Assembly (NCBI RefSeq): GCF_000687475.1
Contig: NC_057320.1
Location: 310,001 to 374,000, forward strand
DNA length: 64,000 nucleotides
Reading direction: 5' to 3'
Origin: Ustilaginoidea virens
Lineage: Eukaryota > Ascomycota > Sordariomycetes > Hypocreales > Clavicipitaceae
In this document: piece after piece, positions 1-12,700 of the stretch
How the letters are laid out: each line of letters begins with the position of its first letter
Numbering within the stretch: position 1 is the stretch's first letter
The notes under the pieces: generated by a model
Seen by the model: the letters and a program-made list of their open reading frames with translations, nothing else
Database searches by the model: none
Told to the model about the DNA's origin: nothing
Translations under genes and position numbers: made by a program

Positions 1-1010
1 ATACGAGCTCTTCGCCTCAGCGGTAGCTCCAACGTCTCGAGAAGTCGCTCCTCCAGCACCTCGTAGTCATTCTGCGGATGTGGCAAAAGAATGCCACGAT
101 CCGAAACAGTGTCTGTAGTCCGGTCCTGTAGCTGTTTCCAGGAATCCCAAAGAGTCTTGCACTCGGGGCTCAAGTCACCGGGATGTGCGTTATCCAGCAC
201 ATGCCCCCAGGGCCATCTCAACGGCATTACCGTTACGTGCAGTAAAACCAAAGGGGGCGTGTTTCTCTTGAACCGCGGCGGCGTCTTCTTGGGCGAGTAC
301 TGCGCCGACACACTCGGGGAACCAAGTCGTGAAACAGTTGGTCTTGGCGTCCGGCGGCTTGAACGTGGAGACCCGATGACTGACGCTGGAGGGGAGGACA
401 TTTGGATCGCTTTCACAGATGATGGTGATCTAAAAGGGGGTCGAGGGGCTCCTCGAATTGTTGGCACAAAGTCATCATCTTGGTCTGAATGAGGAATGTC
501 TGAAATGCGAGGCGAGCGAACTTTTTGAGGCGAAAACCTCGTGCGGTCTGATTCCGACAGTGACCCCATGGAGCTCCTGGGGCTGTGATCGCTAAAGACA
601 TCATCCTCATGATCGTTGTGGGAGCTGCCATCTTTGTCGTCGTCTGTATGGGCGGCGTGTTCCGCGTCATGGCCTTCCGATAGCTGACTTTGACCAGCTT
701 CGGATTCACCGCCAAATGACTGGCGGGGACTCTCAGAGGACGAGGGAGCCACGAAATTGTCATTTTCCCCCGGTTCAGCCTCGTCGCCTAGTTCCTTCTT
801 TGACGCCCCGGAGTCTCTCCGTGACTGCCCGTCTCTCTTGTCGTCATCCGAATATTCATGCCGATGGGCGGTAGAGTCGTCAGCTAGATCATCAGAAGCC
901 TCCTCTCTAGTCGGTTGCAATTCCTCGGTGCTTGAATTTGATTGTAGCTCCTGAAGATGCTCCTCCTCGGCGTGTTCCTCGCTGACCCCTGCAGCATTAT
1001 GAGTGCTCAT
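1..1010 (-). CDS. Conserved acidic, Ser/Pro-rich fungal protein (5' part, runs off left edge)
   Basis: An open frame of 336 codons starts at the ATG at 1010-1008 (A at -3) and is still open at base 1, so the C-terminus lies outside the window. Residues 1-180 are strongly acidic and low in complexity (runs of E, D, S, H). Residues 180-260 are Ser/Pro/Arg-rich with several SPR/SP sites, which suggests a disordered, possibly phosphorylated segment. An ordered hydrophobic block follows (TPPLVLLHVTVMPLRWPWG, then a helical stretch with EVLEERLLETLELPLRRRAR). This ordered block recalls a conserved Pezizomycotina family that some genomes label 'pathway-specific nitrogen regulator'; I do not trust that name and give no function. 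No DNA-binding motif, signal peptide or membrane helix is visible in the part present. No intron is needed. Confidence 0.8.
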   Translation of the reverse strand, partial: MSTHNAAGVSEEHAEEEHLQELQSNSSTEELQPTREEASDDLADDSTAHRHEYSDDDKRDGQSRRDSGASKKELGDEAEPGENDNFVAPSSSESPRQSFGGESEAGQSQLSEGHDAEHAAHTDDDKDGSSHNDHEDDVFSDHSPRSSMGSLSESDRTRFSPQKVRSPRISDIPHSDQDDDFVPTIRGAPRPPFRSPSSVKAIQMSSPPASVIGSPRSSRRTPRPTVSRLGSPSVSAQYSPKKTPPRFKRNTPPLVLLHVTVMPLRWPWGHVLDNAHPGDLSPECKTLWDSWKQLQDRTTDTVSDRGILLPHPQNDYEVLEERLLETLELPLRRRAR

Positions 1011-2579
1011 GGTTGAGGGTTTATGGCTCGCTTGTTTGTCCAGGCAAGAGGGGTCAATGTGAATCTCAAAGTCAAGGCCCTGATGCCCTCTTTGTCGAGG
1101 CATCAGGAGACAGGCAAGCTTGGAGAGGCGGAGGAAATATTGGGATTGAAGGAACTGAGGCACAGAGGAGCGATCGCCGTATTGGCGGTAAAGGGGGAAA
1201 AAGACGGTCGAGTTGTCCCGCCCAACCAGGGACAAGATTAGTGGCCCAGATTGCAATCATTGGGTAATCAACTGCCGCACCTGCATGGGAAGGTGGGATG
1301 GCTGGCCACTTGCAGGCTGTGCTTTTGTTTACGCCGGTTGCTACGTCGACCGCCCAGGCTGTGGAGCTCCCCGCCCCGTCACCAGTACGACTTGGCATGA
1401 GTTCAAGACTCGGGCCATGTCGAACACGCCGGCCTGTCCACTCTTCACCAGGTTGGCTTCCATCGACTGTGTTTCGAGGACGACGTCGACTTGAAGTGAG
1501 AGGTATTCGGTATTTCGAATCGGCATGGCGTTTCTGGCATGCTGCGGGGCTGGAACGCGGGTGCGGGTGCGCCCGTCATTCCCAGCTTTCCCACCATGTG
1601 GGTGAGTGTGGCTCCGTTGGGATGTGGAATGTGGAATGCTGACAAGTCTGACAAGTCTGACGCACCCGTTCCCATTCCCATTCCCATTCCCAGGCTTTGC
1701 AACAAGGCCCATACCAAATGGGGGCGTTGCTTTTCTTCTTGCAGCTGCCAAGCTGCCTCGAAGAAGATGCGCCGCCGCACTTGCCTTTGTCGCCTGCCTA
1801 GCCGGTAATCATCGATGCAGACCGAGAATGCCGCCAAATGCCCGTCTCTGTGATTGTAGAGCACCCTTTTGCTTCAGGCTTTCTGTGTCGCCAACCTCTT
1901 AGCGCTGCCTCGTACGATATTAGGATCTTGTCCTTTCGTGTTGGAGCTATACAGCCAAGTTGTCCCGAATGTAAACCAAACTGTGTCTGCTGAATTTTGA
2001 ATGCGGAAGAAAATCCACGTCTCCATAACTGTAACAACCTCCCGCCTGACGCTACAATTTCTCAGGGCCATTCATGTTATCAGTCGACTGCTGGATCAAG
2101 CGCAACGGCCCAAGGCCCGCCAAGTCATTTTCGGCCAAGCCTTGACGGTGCTTCTTGGTCTGGATCCCAATTTCCATGCAATCAGGCATTCCCGTTGAAA
2201 ATATACTTGTTCATATTTCCCATGAGGGGTGTTGATGTAGAAGAGCAAGAAGAGCAGGAATAGTCACATGAGAGCTGCTCAAAGAGTAACAACAAAGCAT
2301 ACTAGATATAGAGCCTCAGACTTGAAAGCATCGCAATGGAAATGTGGCATGTAACGGGCTCATAACTGTCAAAGGGTTTCGCCTGCTATTGTGGTGCAAT
2401 ACAGTATGCCATGGATAAAGACAGTGGAAGTGGTAAAGTCAAAGGAAAGTGGCAGCACGGGTAAAGTACGGGACTAAGGCGTTCCTCCCACGAAGTAGGT
2501 ATTTAGGTAGGAATAGCTAGGGGATTTAAAAAGTTAAATAATCTCCTCTCGACATACCCCACTAGATTGGGTAGGTACT
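1011..2579. other. Intergenic region left of the retroelement nest
   Basis: No credible gene. It holds the promoter of the minus-strand gene ending at 1010. Small tandem repeats occur near 1638-1690: a 10-bp CTGACAAGT-type unit followed by CCCATT hexamers. From about 2200 the composition slides from GC-balanced to AT-rich, with no coding pattern before the Gypsy-A LTR. Confidence 0.6.
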
Positions 2580-2720
2580 TGTCACGATCAATGAGGTCAG
2601 AGTGTGTGTTATAATAGGCTTAGTTGCTTTCTCTCTAGCTAATATCTATAGGGAGCTAATCTATACGTATATATATATAGGTATTATCACGTGAGGGTAT
2701 CACGTGAGTGACATATAACA
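2580..2720 (-). repeat. Gypsy-A 3' LTR (left copy, 141 bp)
   Basis: It begins TGTCACGAT and ends ATAACA; the right copy ends GTGACA, giving a 6-bp inverted terminus TGTCAC/GTGACA. It differs from the right copy by about a dozen bases, all transitions. The 5-bp TSD GTACT lies at 2575-2579. On the minus strand a short purine-biased tract (AATGGGCGGCA) immediately precedes it and may be the decayed polypurine tract. Confidence 0.9.
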
Positions 2721-4919
2721 AGTGCCGCCCATTAAAAAAAAATAGTGTCTTTACTGTGCACGGATCGTGAGTGATTTAATTGTCCCTAACGCCTGAGTTC
2801 TATTCCTGTCTATTACCCTAAGCCTTGTCGAAGTGGGTGTTATTATATAATAGGGATTCCGGTCGTAAGGGAGCGGTAGGTAGTTAAGTCGACTTTATTA
2901 GGGTTGCTAATAAAGATAGTATATAGGTCGTTCGTTTTGCTAATTAAAGTCTTTTTTTTATTATTTTAGGAGTTAAGGTTATTAATCTCTTTTTTATCTT
3001 AGGAGTCAATATTAGCTGCTTAAGAGTCGAAGATACTAATTAGGGTAATTCTACAATAGTGATAATTAAGGTACGGTTAATTGTATTAGTGAGTTGCTAT
3101 AGAGCCGATATATTGTGCGTGAAAGCCTTAGTGAGCTTAAATATTTGCTATATCTATTAAGTTGTTTATTCCTTAATGAGTTTAGAGTAATACTAAAGGG
3201 CCTTTATATATTAGAGTGATTGCTTAAACTATTTCTCGGAGATATAAATAAGTCGGGGCGCTAGGTAGTTAAAGTCTGCTATTTCTCTAATGGGATTGGT
3301 TTAGGTATAATACTTATTGATGGCTTTAAGTAGGTTAGAAGCGATTTAAGTTAACTTTACTAATTTTTGGGCTATATCGGGGGCAGGATAGCTTTATAAG
3401 TCGCGATTATAAGTATTATAAGCGAGCTTAGAGATAAATTAGGTTAATTTCATTAGTTCTATAAGTATATTACTAGAGGGTGAGTGAGATAGAGGTTGCT
3501 ATTAAATGGCTAAAGGGGGCATAGGTTAAGGAGGTAATTACTAATCGATTAGGGTAAGCGGAGGTAGCTACTAATTGATTAGGGTAAAAGATATAGTTAG
3601 GGTCGGGCTAGAGGGTATTATATTCGTTAGGGGTTCGTCTCTAGTAGGGTAGAAATATCGCTAAGCATTAATAATAGAAATAGGATATAGAGGGATTTAA
3701 TTAAGAAGGGCCTAATAGTATCGGTATACATTTTAGTATTGGGCGTTTCGAGATAATATAGATCCCTAAATTATTTTAAAAATAACCGCTTAAAGGATAT
3801 CCTATAGGTCTTTAGGGACTTAAGGTATAATTAGAATTTTTTTAATTAGGGTGTTATTAGATAATATGGCGTATATACTAGTAAGGTTAAGTAAGGAAAG
3901 GATATTCATTAGAGAGGCTATTTTAATAACTTTTTAGGGTAATATCCTTTAATATAAAAGGAAATGCCTAGCGAAAATATATTATAGTAAGTTAGGTCTA
4001 TATACCTGGATAATACCGATGATATTCTAGTAGGACTATAATACTATAGATTGTATAGATATCGTGGGAAGTTATAGGTATTGAGTTTATATATATAGGA
4101 GGGTCGAAATGCTAGAATATATATATAGGAAAGAATAGAGGGATAAGAAAAAGAATTAAAGGGGTTAGCTAATATTAGTTAGATAAGGCTAAAGTGAGGT
4201 AAGAGGGTCTTATTATTCGAGCAGCTATATCGCCTGGCGGGCTATATATTACAGGAGATCGGTGGGAAGTTGAGTCGGTTAAGCTGCTACTGCGATAGAA
4301 TTAGCTCGATTATTATTCCAATATTATAATAGTTTTAGGCCGGATGGTTTCTTTAGTATTATATCCGCTATTATCTACTAGTTATATAAACTATTAAGAT
4401 CGGTAAATTTAATATAGTATTAGGTTCTATCCTTTATCGTTTTATAGTCGATTATCTGCTATATATTATAATCGGTAAGGCATACTAATGCCGATATTAG
4501 GACTGGCCGTTAAAATAGGTCGGGTATAAAGGGTTCGAAATAGTCAATAGAGATAACTAGGTGTATTCGCTAAATATTTAAAAGGTTAAGCTTATAGGCC
4601 GATCTGCCTATATATTATATCACCTCGAATAGGCCGGCAAACTTAGTAGAATACTTCTAATTAAATTACGATAGGATCGAATATCCTCTTTTATTAAAAC
4701 GGATAAATACTTTATTGCTAGGTTAAAAGAATATTAATCGGTATTTATTATTATAGTGCGATTTCATTCAGATAGCGGCAATAGCTATTATATTATAGGC
4801 TTAGAGTCGTTCTTTAATACGGTTAAGCAAGTCTAGAGGAGGGTATATAAGTGCGCTAATAATATTATTAGGGTTAAAGCTAAAAACGATCTAGTTTAGT
4901 GAAGCTCTAGTCGATATAT

Positions 4920-5280
4920 TTAGGGTATTATTAAATTTAAATTAGAGTTTAGGCAGAATTATTTCCTACTAACATAAGTCTTATAGGTAATAAATATAGA
5001 TTCAGACTATCGACTCAATCTATTAGATTATTTATTCTATTTAATTATCCGTTTAGGGATAATAGGCTATCAAGTAGAGTAGTTTTATACCTATTAGTTT
5101 CTAAAAACTAAACTATATAGTAGATAAGAATCTCCTATCTCTATCGCTAATAACTACCTTTAGGATCCCCTAATTGTAGGATAGCAGTCTATTATAGAGG
5201 AGGGAGGCGTATTAGTATGCAGATAAGGCATCTTTATAGGGTGCTATTATTAATTATTTGCTAAATTTATCGATTATAAC
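4920..5280 (-). pseudogene. Gypsy-A integrase core remnant
   Basis: Minus-strand translation gives an integrase-like order: VIIDKFSK, then ISDRDRRFLS, then a YLIAYYP block matching the usual STAYHPQTDG motif. It is interrupted by TAG/TAA codons where the family has Gln or Trp. This is the rve (DDE) domain of a Ty3/gypsy polyprotein. Many stops make it non-functional. Confidence 0.75.
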
Positions 5281-6639
5281 TAATATAGAGTTGTTACCGT
5301 TAAGGGAGGTTAGTAACGATAGCAAAAAGTTAATAGAAATTATATAATAGGGATAGGGGGGAGGTAATAGGGGTTATAGATTGCCGTATTATTGATAACG
5401 TCGAGGGTAATAGATTTAGCAGAGGGGATAGCTTCGAAGGTAGTCTCTAAAATATTATAATCCCTTATAGATATAAAACTATTAGACTGCCTTACTTAAT
5501 TTTGAGTAACTTAGATAGTTTCCATTATATATAGCGGCGAAGACTTTAGTTATTGCATTCTTAGGTATATATAACCTAGGCGGGCAGTCTAGGGATATTT
5601 TTTAAAGTAAATTGTCTATCTATTTAAAGGGCAGAGAGGCCTTATCTTCTATAGGTAATTAACTATTACTATCGATTATAGATTTAATATATAACTATAC
5701 CGGGTCTTTATTATATCTTTTCTGTAAAAGTCTGCGAAATTCTAGAGAAATACTAACTAAGTTTATTATAGGCCTTTCGGTAGTAGCGATAATATTAGAG
5801 GGGATAGGTAATAGATAAGTAGGATTATATTGAATATTATAGACAGAGGCAGTAGGGAAATCTATTTAGTACTTTAGTCGATTATTAGGAAGTTATTTAA
5901 GTTAACTAGGTGCTATTAACTTATAAGTCGGTAAGATAATTAGCAGACGACTTAATATATTAGGGATAAGGTAGTCTTTACCTAGTTTATAAATGGCTTT
6001 AACGTTAAACTGGCTAATATATTCTAAGGTATAGATTATTTTCTTATTAATAGTGTGTTGGCTAGAAGTATTAGCTATATCGACCTATTGCGCTAGGTTA
6101 ACGATTAAGTAATAATCGGTAAAGTAAATAACGGGAGGCTTCTTAATTGCCTTAATCTAATATCTAGCCTTTTTTAGCATCTATATATATCCGCAAATTT
6201 TAAGTTTAGTAGACTAATATTTCTTTTTAATATCTAAAAGTGTCTTTAAGAGGAAAGCTATTAGTTATATACTAGTGCGCGGGGAATATACGGTGATAAT
6301 ACTATCCGTTCTTAGTTTGGGAATAGTATCGTCTTTAACGTAATAAACTATAATTTTAATTCCCTTTCCTGAGGTATTAAAGTCTATAAAAAGATGCCTA
6401 ATAGGGGAAAATAAATAGAGGATCTTATTATCTGTGAGGGCCTTTTTAATTATATTGAATAAGTCGACTTCTACTTTAGTAGGCAGTAATACTCTAATGC
6501 TAATAGCCTATTTCTTTTTTACTAGTTTTAAGTTCTTAGGAGGGTTTTTCTTTAATTAAGCGAATTATAAAAGATTAGTCTTATATTGCTATAATAGTTC
6601 GATAATAAATATATAACCCGGCATATTATATTAAAGTGA

Positions 6640-7070
6640 TCCTATAAAGCCTAAAAGATACTTAAGGGTATATAGCATCTTAGGGAATTATAGATTTCTA
6701 ACTATTGTGAGTTTTTATTCGGTAATAGCTATACCGAGTGAGTCGATAAGCTTGCTTAATACTACCACTCTAGGGAAAGTAATAAATATTTTAGCTAGGC
6801 TAATAGAGATATTATTTTTCAGAAGTCGAGTAAATAGGTTAATTAGATTAAGTATATACTATTAAAACGAAGAGGAGGTAATAACGATATTATTATAATA
6901 TATATCGGCATTTAATCCCCTTAGGATATTATCTATCTTATGCTATATATAAGCATTAGAACCTTTATAGTCTAGAATAGGGATATAAAAGGTATATTGA
7001 CTATTATAGGTTATAATAGTAAATGCCTATCTAGAGTCTAGGTGGATAAGCCATTAGTAGTAGAAACTTA
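6640..7070 (-). pseudogene. Gypsy-A reverse transcriptase remnant
   Basis: Minus-strand reading gives LDYKGSNAYIQHKIDNILRG, then YYNDIVITSS, then LKNNISISLAKIFI and LGFIGSL. This is the order of the RT palm of Pezizomycotina Ty3/gypsy elements (family consensus roughly GxxNSxAYVQRxID, YxDDIVxFS, NxSxxPxK). The first catalytic aspartate of the YxDD box (about 6880-6900) reads Asn, a GAT/GAC-to-AAT change expected from RIP. In-frame stops also occur. Confidence 0.75.
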
Positions 7071-7660
7071 TGGCATTAATAATAGTTATATAAGTAGTAT
7101 TAGCTAGCTTTATAATAATATCCTCCTATTTTCTTATTAGATAGGCATCGAGTATTATTATTGAATTGAGCCCTTAGATATTAACTACTATACGACCTTT
7201 TCTCTTATTAGTTATACCCTACTAAATAATAAAGACTAAAAATATAAATAGGATATAGGAGGTGGTATAGTATGCTTTATCCTTTACGATTAGACCGTAT
7301 ATAGTATCTTCGACTATTTTACGGTCGTTAGGGCCGATTAGGTAAACTTTATACTTCTTAGGTATTATATCCTCCTATGTAGGTTTTATTTAGATATATA
7401 TCTACTCTTCTAGTAGGATATAGGCAAAACCTTTATCCTTAAATAAATCGGCGAATTTATCGATAAGTTTTTAGAGTTAATTGAGTTCTTTTAGGTTGCT
7501 TAAATTATAGATATTAACGCCTATAGAGTAAATATAGGTTAATATAGCGTTAGCGGCTATATATTCTGGTATAAGTATTCTAACCTTAGGGTTATAGGTT
7601 AAGACGGTAGCTAAATCGGCTGCTTCTACGGAATTTACATAATTAATAAAAAAGGCTTAG

Positions 7661-7902
7661 TGTCACGGGCTCGGGCTACGCCCGCGCCACAATGTGGCTA
7701 GGACTCGGGCTGCGCCCGCGACTAGCCTAAGGAGTATCGGCACGGGGTCACGAGGGCTCGCTAAGGACTCGGCCCGTGCTACGTACGGGCATAAATAGAC
7801 TACTCAGAGGCCCCTATTCGGGTCCTCTTCCTTTCCTCCTTAGTCTATTTAATATATTCATTCGACGCCTATTCGCAGTAGCCCTAGGGCCAGTCCTTTA
7901 CA
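7661..7902 (+). repeat. Solo LTR of the Gypsy-B family (242 bp)
   Basis: It runs from TGTCACGGGCTCGGGC to CAGTCCTTTACA, flanked by the perfect TSD CTTAG (7656-7660 and 7903-7907). It is alignable with the 253-bp Gypsy-B LTRs at both ends but diverges in the middle. It is GC-rich and keeps CpA sites, unlike the RIPed DNA around it. Inside are two hairpin-capable motifs (CGGGCTACGCCCG and CGGGCTGCGCCCG), a CATAAATAG TATA-like box and the AGTCTATTTAA motif used by the proposed self-primer. It is inserted opposite to Gypsy-A and Gypsy-B. Probably left by LTR-LTR recombination. Confidence 0.9.
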
Positions 7903-8883
7903 CTTAGGCATAATAATCTATAGGGTATATCTATCCTATAAGTTAATTTTTGCGTATTAGAATGCGTTATAGGGAGGTATTATAGATGATAATATACGCT
8001 ATTTTATAATTAACTATAGAAGCGAATTATTATAGATTTAGAGTAATAGTTGGCTTAAAGATTATTTAGTAATCCTTTAGGACTTTTATATTGACTAATA
8101 TTAGTATACGTGAGTATAAAGGGACGACTATAGTGCTAGATACCTTAATTAGGTAGATAATAGGAGGTGACTAATGCCAGGCGGATATTAGGATATATAT
8201 ATCCTCATACTTAGTGAGGATAGTATATCTTTTGCTATTAATAATATCGATTTATTTAGGATTAAGGCAGTTTATACCGATTAATATATTAGCTTAGAGT
8301 GAGTTGATAATTACTATTTCGCGGGTAAATACTATAATAGCTAGACTACTATCCGGTTTTTTACCTAGGAAGTTTAATATTAATATTATATATCTATCTA
8401 TAATATGCTTATCTGAACCGATACTGCCGATAGTAACTAGTTAAGCTTAAGTTTTAATTTAATTATTAAGGAAGTTCTTTATAAGCTAGATAGAGTCGAT
8501 AAGACTAATAGAATATCCTATATCAGTATATATATCGAATTAGTTATAAGGATTATTAGGGTTAGGAGAAATCTAAAATCTTAAGTAGGTCTAGGACCTA
8601 AAAGTAAATCTAAGGCTTATATCCCTTTATATATCGATAGAAAAGTAAATTACTAGGATATCTATATAATCGGTATTAATTAGGTTAGGTTAAGAAGATC
8701 CTATATAAGTGGTATAATTAGATGCTTCTACTTTATAAGTGGTTTAATCTATCTGATATAAGGGGGGGATAGGGTGATATAGCCGATTTATTAGGGAGTA
8801 ATTTACTATTATATAAGTATAGAAGGCAGAATTATTATATATAGGGTCGATAGGGCAAATAAGAGAGTCTTTATTATCTTTAT

Positions 8884-9661
8884 TATTGCAATTCTAAAGG
8901 TCACTATAAAGCAAAGCCTTACTAGCTAGCTAGATGGCATAAGACTGTCTGCGACCTGTGACTTAATCTTAGTATAAATACTAGATTCTTCACTAAGTCC
9001 TAAGACTATACAAGTGCTATAAAGCGAGGCAAGTGTAAAGGCAAAGCAAATATAAGATAACCAGAATAACGCAGGGAAGGTGGGAGTTAAGAGGCATGTA
9101 GTGCATTAACAGGTTCGATTGTGCTGCCCTTCTACTATCTAGAAAGAAGGGGGAAAGCTATCCTATATATACACGAAGAAGGGGTGGGCCCAGGCATCCA
9201 AGGTAGCCAGTAAGAAAGCTCCCCGTAATGCTCGCTTTGCCACGTATATAATACGTCAGCAGCCCCACTATATCGGGCCTTTTCAACCACCCTAACCACC
9301 GCACTAGTAACTAGTCACCGCACTAGTAACTAGCCACCACGCTAGTAACTAACCACCACACTAGTGGACTAGCCACCACGCTAGTAGGCCACCACGCTAA
9401 TTTAGCAATGCCACACCACGCTAGTAGGCCGCCACCACGCTAGTAGGCAACCACGCTAATTTAGCAATGCCACACCTTTTCAACAAGGCCTACCTTACTT
9501 GATATACAGTAATAATCCACTGAAAATCCTTAAGGTAAAAGGCAAAAGCCTAAGGTTAGTAAGACTACCGTAAGTCTAAGAGGCGGTATAAGGGCCAGAA
9601 GGTCAGTAGGCCAGTAGGGCATTAGGCCAGCAGCCTAGTAGGCTACTATAGGATTTTAACA
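8884..9661 (-). repeat. Copia-1 3' LTR (778 bp) with internal minisatellite
   Basis: On the plus strand it starts TATTGCAATTC and ends GGATTTTAACA. About 9289-9470 is a minisatellite of roughly 17-18-bp units built on CCACCACGCTAGTA, with two longer spacers reading CTAATTTAGCAATGCCACA. The same array is kept at about 23434-23620 in the other LTR. The outer (minus-strand 3') end is CAATA rather than CAACA. Confidence 0.9.
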
Positions 9662-9673
9662 CCCCCTCTGATT
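9662..9673 (-). promoter_or_regulatory. Copia-1 polypurine tract
   Basis: The minus strand reads AATCAGAGGGGG directly before the LTR start TGTT. Copia-2 has the identical 12-mer at 22395-22406. This is the plus-strand primer for reverse transcription and fixes the element's orientation. Confidence 0.85.
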
Positions 9674-9775
9674 AGCTACTGTAGTAGCAAGCTAATCGTG
9701 TAAAGGATAGGGAAAGAAAATGCAGTAAAAGTGCTAAGGAAAAACATAGGAAAAACCTTAGTAAGTTAGTATAAG

Positions 9776-12700
9776 TTAGCAGGCCCTAAGGCCTAGTAAC
9801 TCGCGGAACCTAGTAAATTTAGGGCCCGGCAGTGGCTTGGTAAGACCGTCAGCAGGCATACTATTAGTAGGTAAATAGGTAATTTTAACCAAGCCCAGCT
9901 GGGCTTGCTCCCTAATATACCGGAATTTTAATAGCGTATGCTTAGTGCGAGCATGCTGATTAGGGTCGTTAGAATTCGAAATAGAGCCCTGGTTATCGCA
10001 GTATAGCGGTATAGGGCGTAAGATATCAATTTCTAGCTCCTTACAAAGGTTAGAAAGCCACTGTACCTCACGGATAGTCTCAAGTAATGCATCAGATTCT
10101 GCTTCTAAAGTAGAAAGTACTACTAAAGAGGCTCGCTTAGAACGCCAGCTAATAGGACCACTATTAATAGTAGTAAGGAAGCCTCCAGTAGATTTAGAGG
10201 TTTCTTTACAGCCAGCAAAATCGCTATCAGAATAAGCGGTTATAATAGGCTGTTGGTTGCTTTTAGTAGTACTAAAGCAAATAGCTAGGTTCTCAGTGCC
10301 TTTAAGGTAGCTAAAGCTGCCCTTTGCAGCATTTAGATGCACATTAGTTGCCTTAGACATAAACCGAGAGAGGTATTGCGTAGGAAATGCTAGGTCGGGC
10401 CTAGTCATCATCATAAGTCACATTATAGTGCCAGTAAGGCTTTGATAAAGGCTCTGATCAGTAGGGCTAAGGTCTTTTCCACTAGATTCATTTAGAATCC
10501 CTGGTTGAAGTGGAATTAGCTGAGGTTTAGTATCCTGTAAGCCGAATTTAGCTAAAACCTCTGCTATAAATTGGGCTTGGTGTAGCCACAATAAACCTTC
10601 CTTCCTATTTCGTATAATTTGTACGCCTAGGAAGAAGGAAGCCGGACCGCGGTCTTCTATAGCATAGACCTTATGAAATTTCCTTTTTAGCTGGTTAATA
10701 TAAGTTATATTTGGACCAACTAATAGGCAGTCGTCAACATATGTGACGATAAAGGTGCTGGTTTGCTTATTATAAAAGACGGCAGCATCAGAGGCTAAAG
10801 GTAAAAAACCTTCACTAGAAATCAGGTCTTTTAGCCGGTGTTGCCATTCGCGGGGTGCTTGTTTTAGCCCGTATAGGGCCTTCTTTAGTAAAATAGCTTG
10901 CTTAATAGAGGGATTAAAGCCGGCTTCTTTAAGTAAAGTTAGTAGCCGTTGCCGTTGAATATCAGACCAAAGCTTGCTATTGCTATTAGTTAGTAGTAAG
11001 CTCTCTGTAAATTCAAGAAATCCGTCAGGAATATCCATATAAATGGTCTCAGAAAGTTCGCTATTTAGGAAGGCGCCTATAAAGTCGATCTGCTCTATTT
11101 CCCAGTTATTACTAGCAGCCAAAGCTAGTATAACCCTCCAGGTAGGTGGGATAGAGGTAGAAGCATAGGTATGCTGAAAGTCCTTTCCTTCGACTTGCAT
11201 AAAACCCTTAACAACCAATCTAGCCTTATATTTTATAGGCTGATTATTGGCATCCTTTTTAACCCGAAAAACAGGCCTATTGCGTATAATTTTCCTATCA
11301 ATAGGAACGCTAGACTTAGGAATAAATTGGAAGACTTTAGTATCCAATAACTGCTCAAATTCCTTAAATAGTGCCTTTATCCAAAGGTCTTTTTCAGGAC
11401 TTCGTAGCACATCCTTCCAGCTATTAGGCGTACCATCAGGGGCCTTTTTAGCTAGCTTACGCTTAGCTGCATAGCAGGAATCCCATATTAGGTGATATAA
11501 ATCATAATTAGGGAATAAGTCGGTAGGGCTGGTAGGGTTAGTAGGGCTAGCAGGTATAGCAGAGCCAGCAGGGCCAGCAGTGCCAGCAGGCCTAGCAGGG
11601 CCAGTAAGACCAGCAGGGCCAGTAAGGTCGGCAGGAGTAAGGCTGGTAAGGATATCTATAAGGTCATCCTTTGCAGTAGCCGGGGACTGTAGTATAGGAC
11701 GTTTATCTAAGGTGGCATTAGTTTTAGTAATATCATCCGGGGTAGCATTAGTATTAGTAACGCTAGTAAAATTAGTAGGTTCCGAGATGCTTTCAAGGTC
11801 ATCCAGTAAAATAGCAGGTTCTCTGCTAGATACCCCCTCTGAACCTGTATTTTGCCCTCTGTGAAAGTCTCCTTCTAGGCCATTAGAAATAGGGCCTATA
11901 CCTTCATTTTGGTGAATAAAGGTAATAAAGGTTGTTTTAGTAACAACCTTCTTCTTTAGAAGGTAGACCAGGTAGGTATTATTACCTAGAGTGGCAAGGA
12001 GCCTACCAGGCTCGGTACGGGGCGCTAATTTGCGGCTTTTTACACGCTTTTCGTGTGGTATAAGCACTTCAATAGCTGCTCCAATAGCCCTAAGGTTAAT
12101 AAGGTCAGGGTAGTGCTCCGGTGTTATCTGGTCATAATCTTTTAATAGCTCCTGATAGGGGCTAGAAGGTCTGTTAGTAACAGCTGTTATATTTACTAGC
12201 ATAACAACGCCAGTAATTACAGCAGACCAGAGGTTAGATGGTAGCCTTGACCAGGCCATAGTAGCACGTAGCCTGTCAGCTATAACCCTAATGGAACGCT
12301 CAGCTAGGCCGTTTTGTTCGTGAATATAGGGGCAAGAGGTATTAAAAGCTATACCCTGTTCGACAAGCCAATCACTAAGCATTTTGTTGATTTCATTTCC
12401 ACCATCATAGTGGAATTCAACAGGCGTTTTACCATATCTGACCTGTAGGCTCTGTATAAAGCTCTGTAATGCTTTAAAAACAATAGTGTCTTCCCTATTA
12501 GGCAGTAAGTAAAGCCAACGGAATCGGGATTTTCTGTCTACTAATATAAGGGCAACAGGTCGTTTATTATATGGCATAGGTGATATAGCAAAAGTATCAC
12601 CTTCTATAATATCCAGGCATTTAGCTGGATTAGGTATCGCATCTTTAGAAGGTCTTCTAACCTTCTTAGCCTGTATACAGGCTAGGCAGCGAAAATCAGC

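Noticed and set aside
9289..9470. Regular short repeats resembling a CRISPR array
   Set aside because: Units are degenerate, without unique spacers, and lie inside an LTR of a eukaryotic element.
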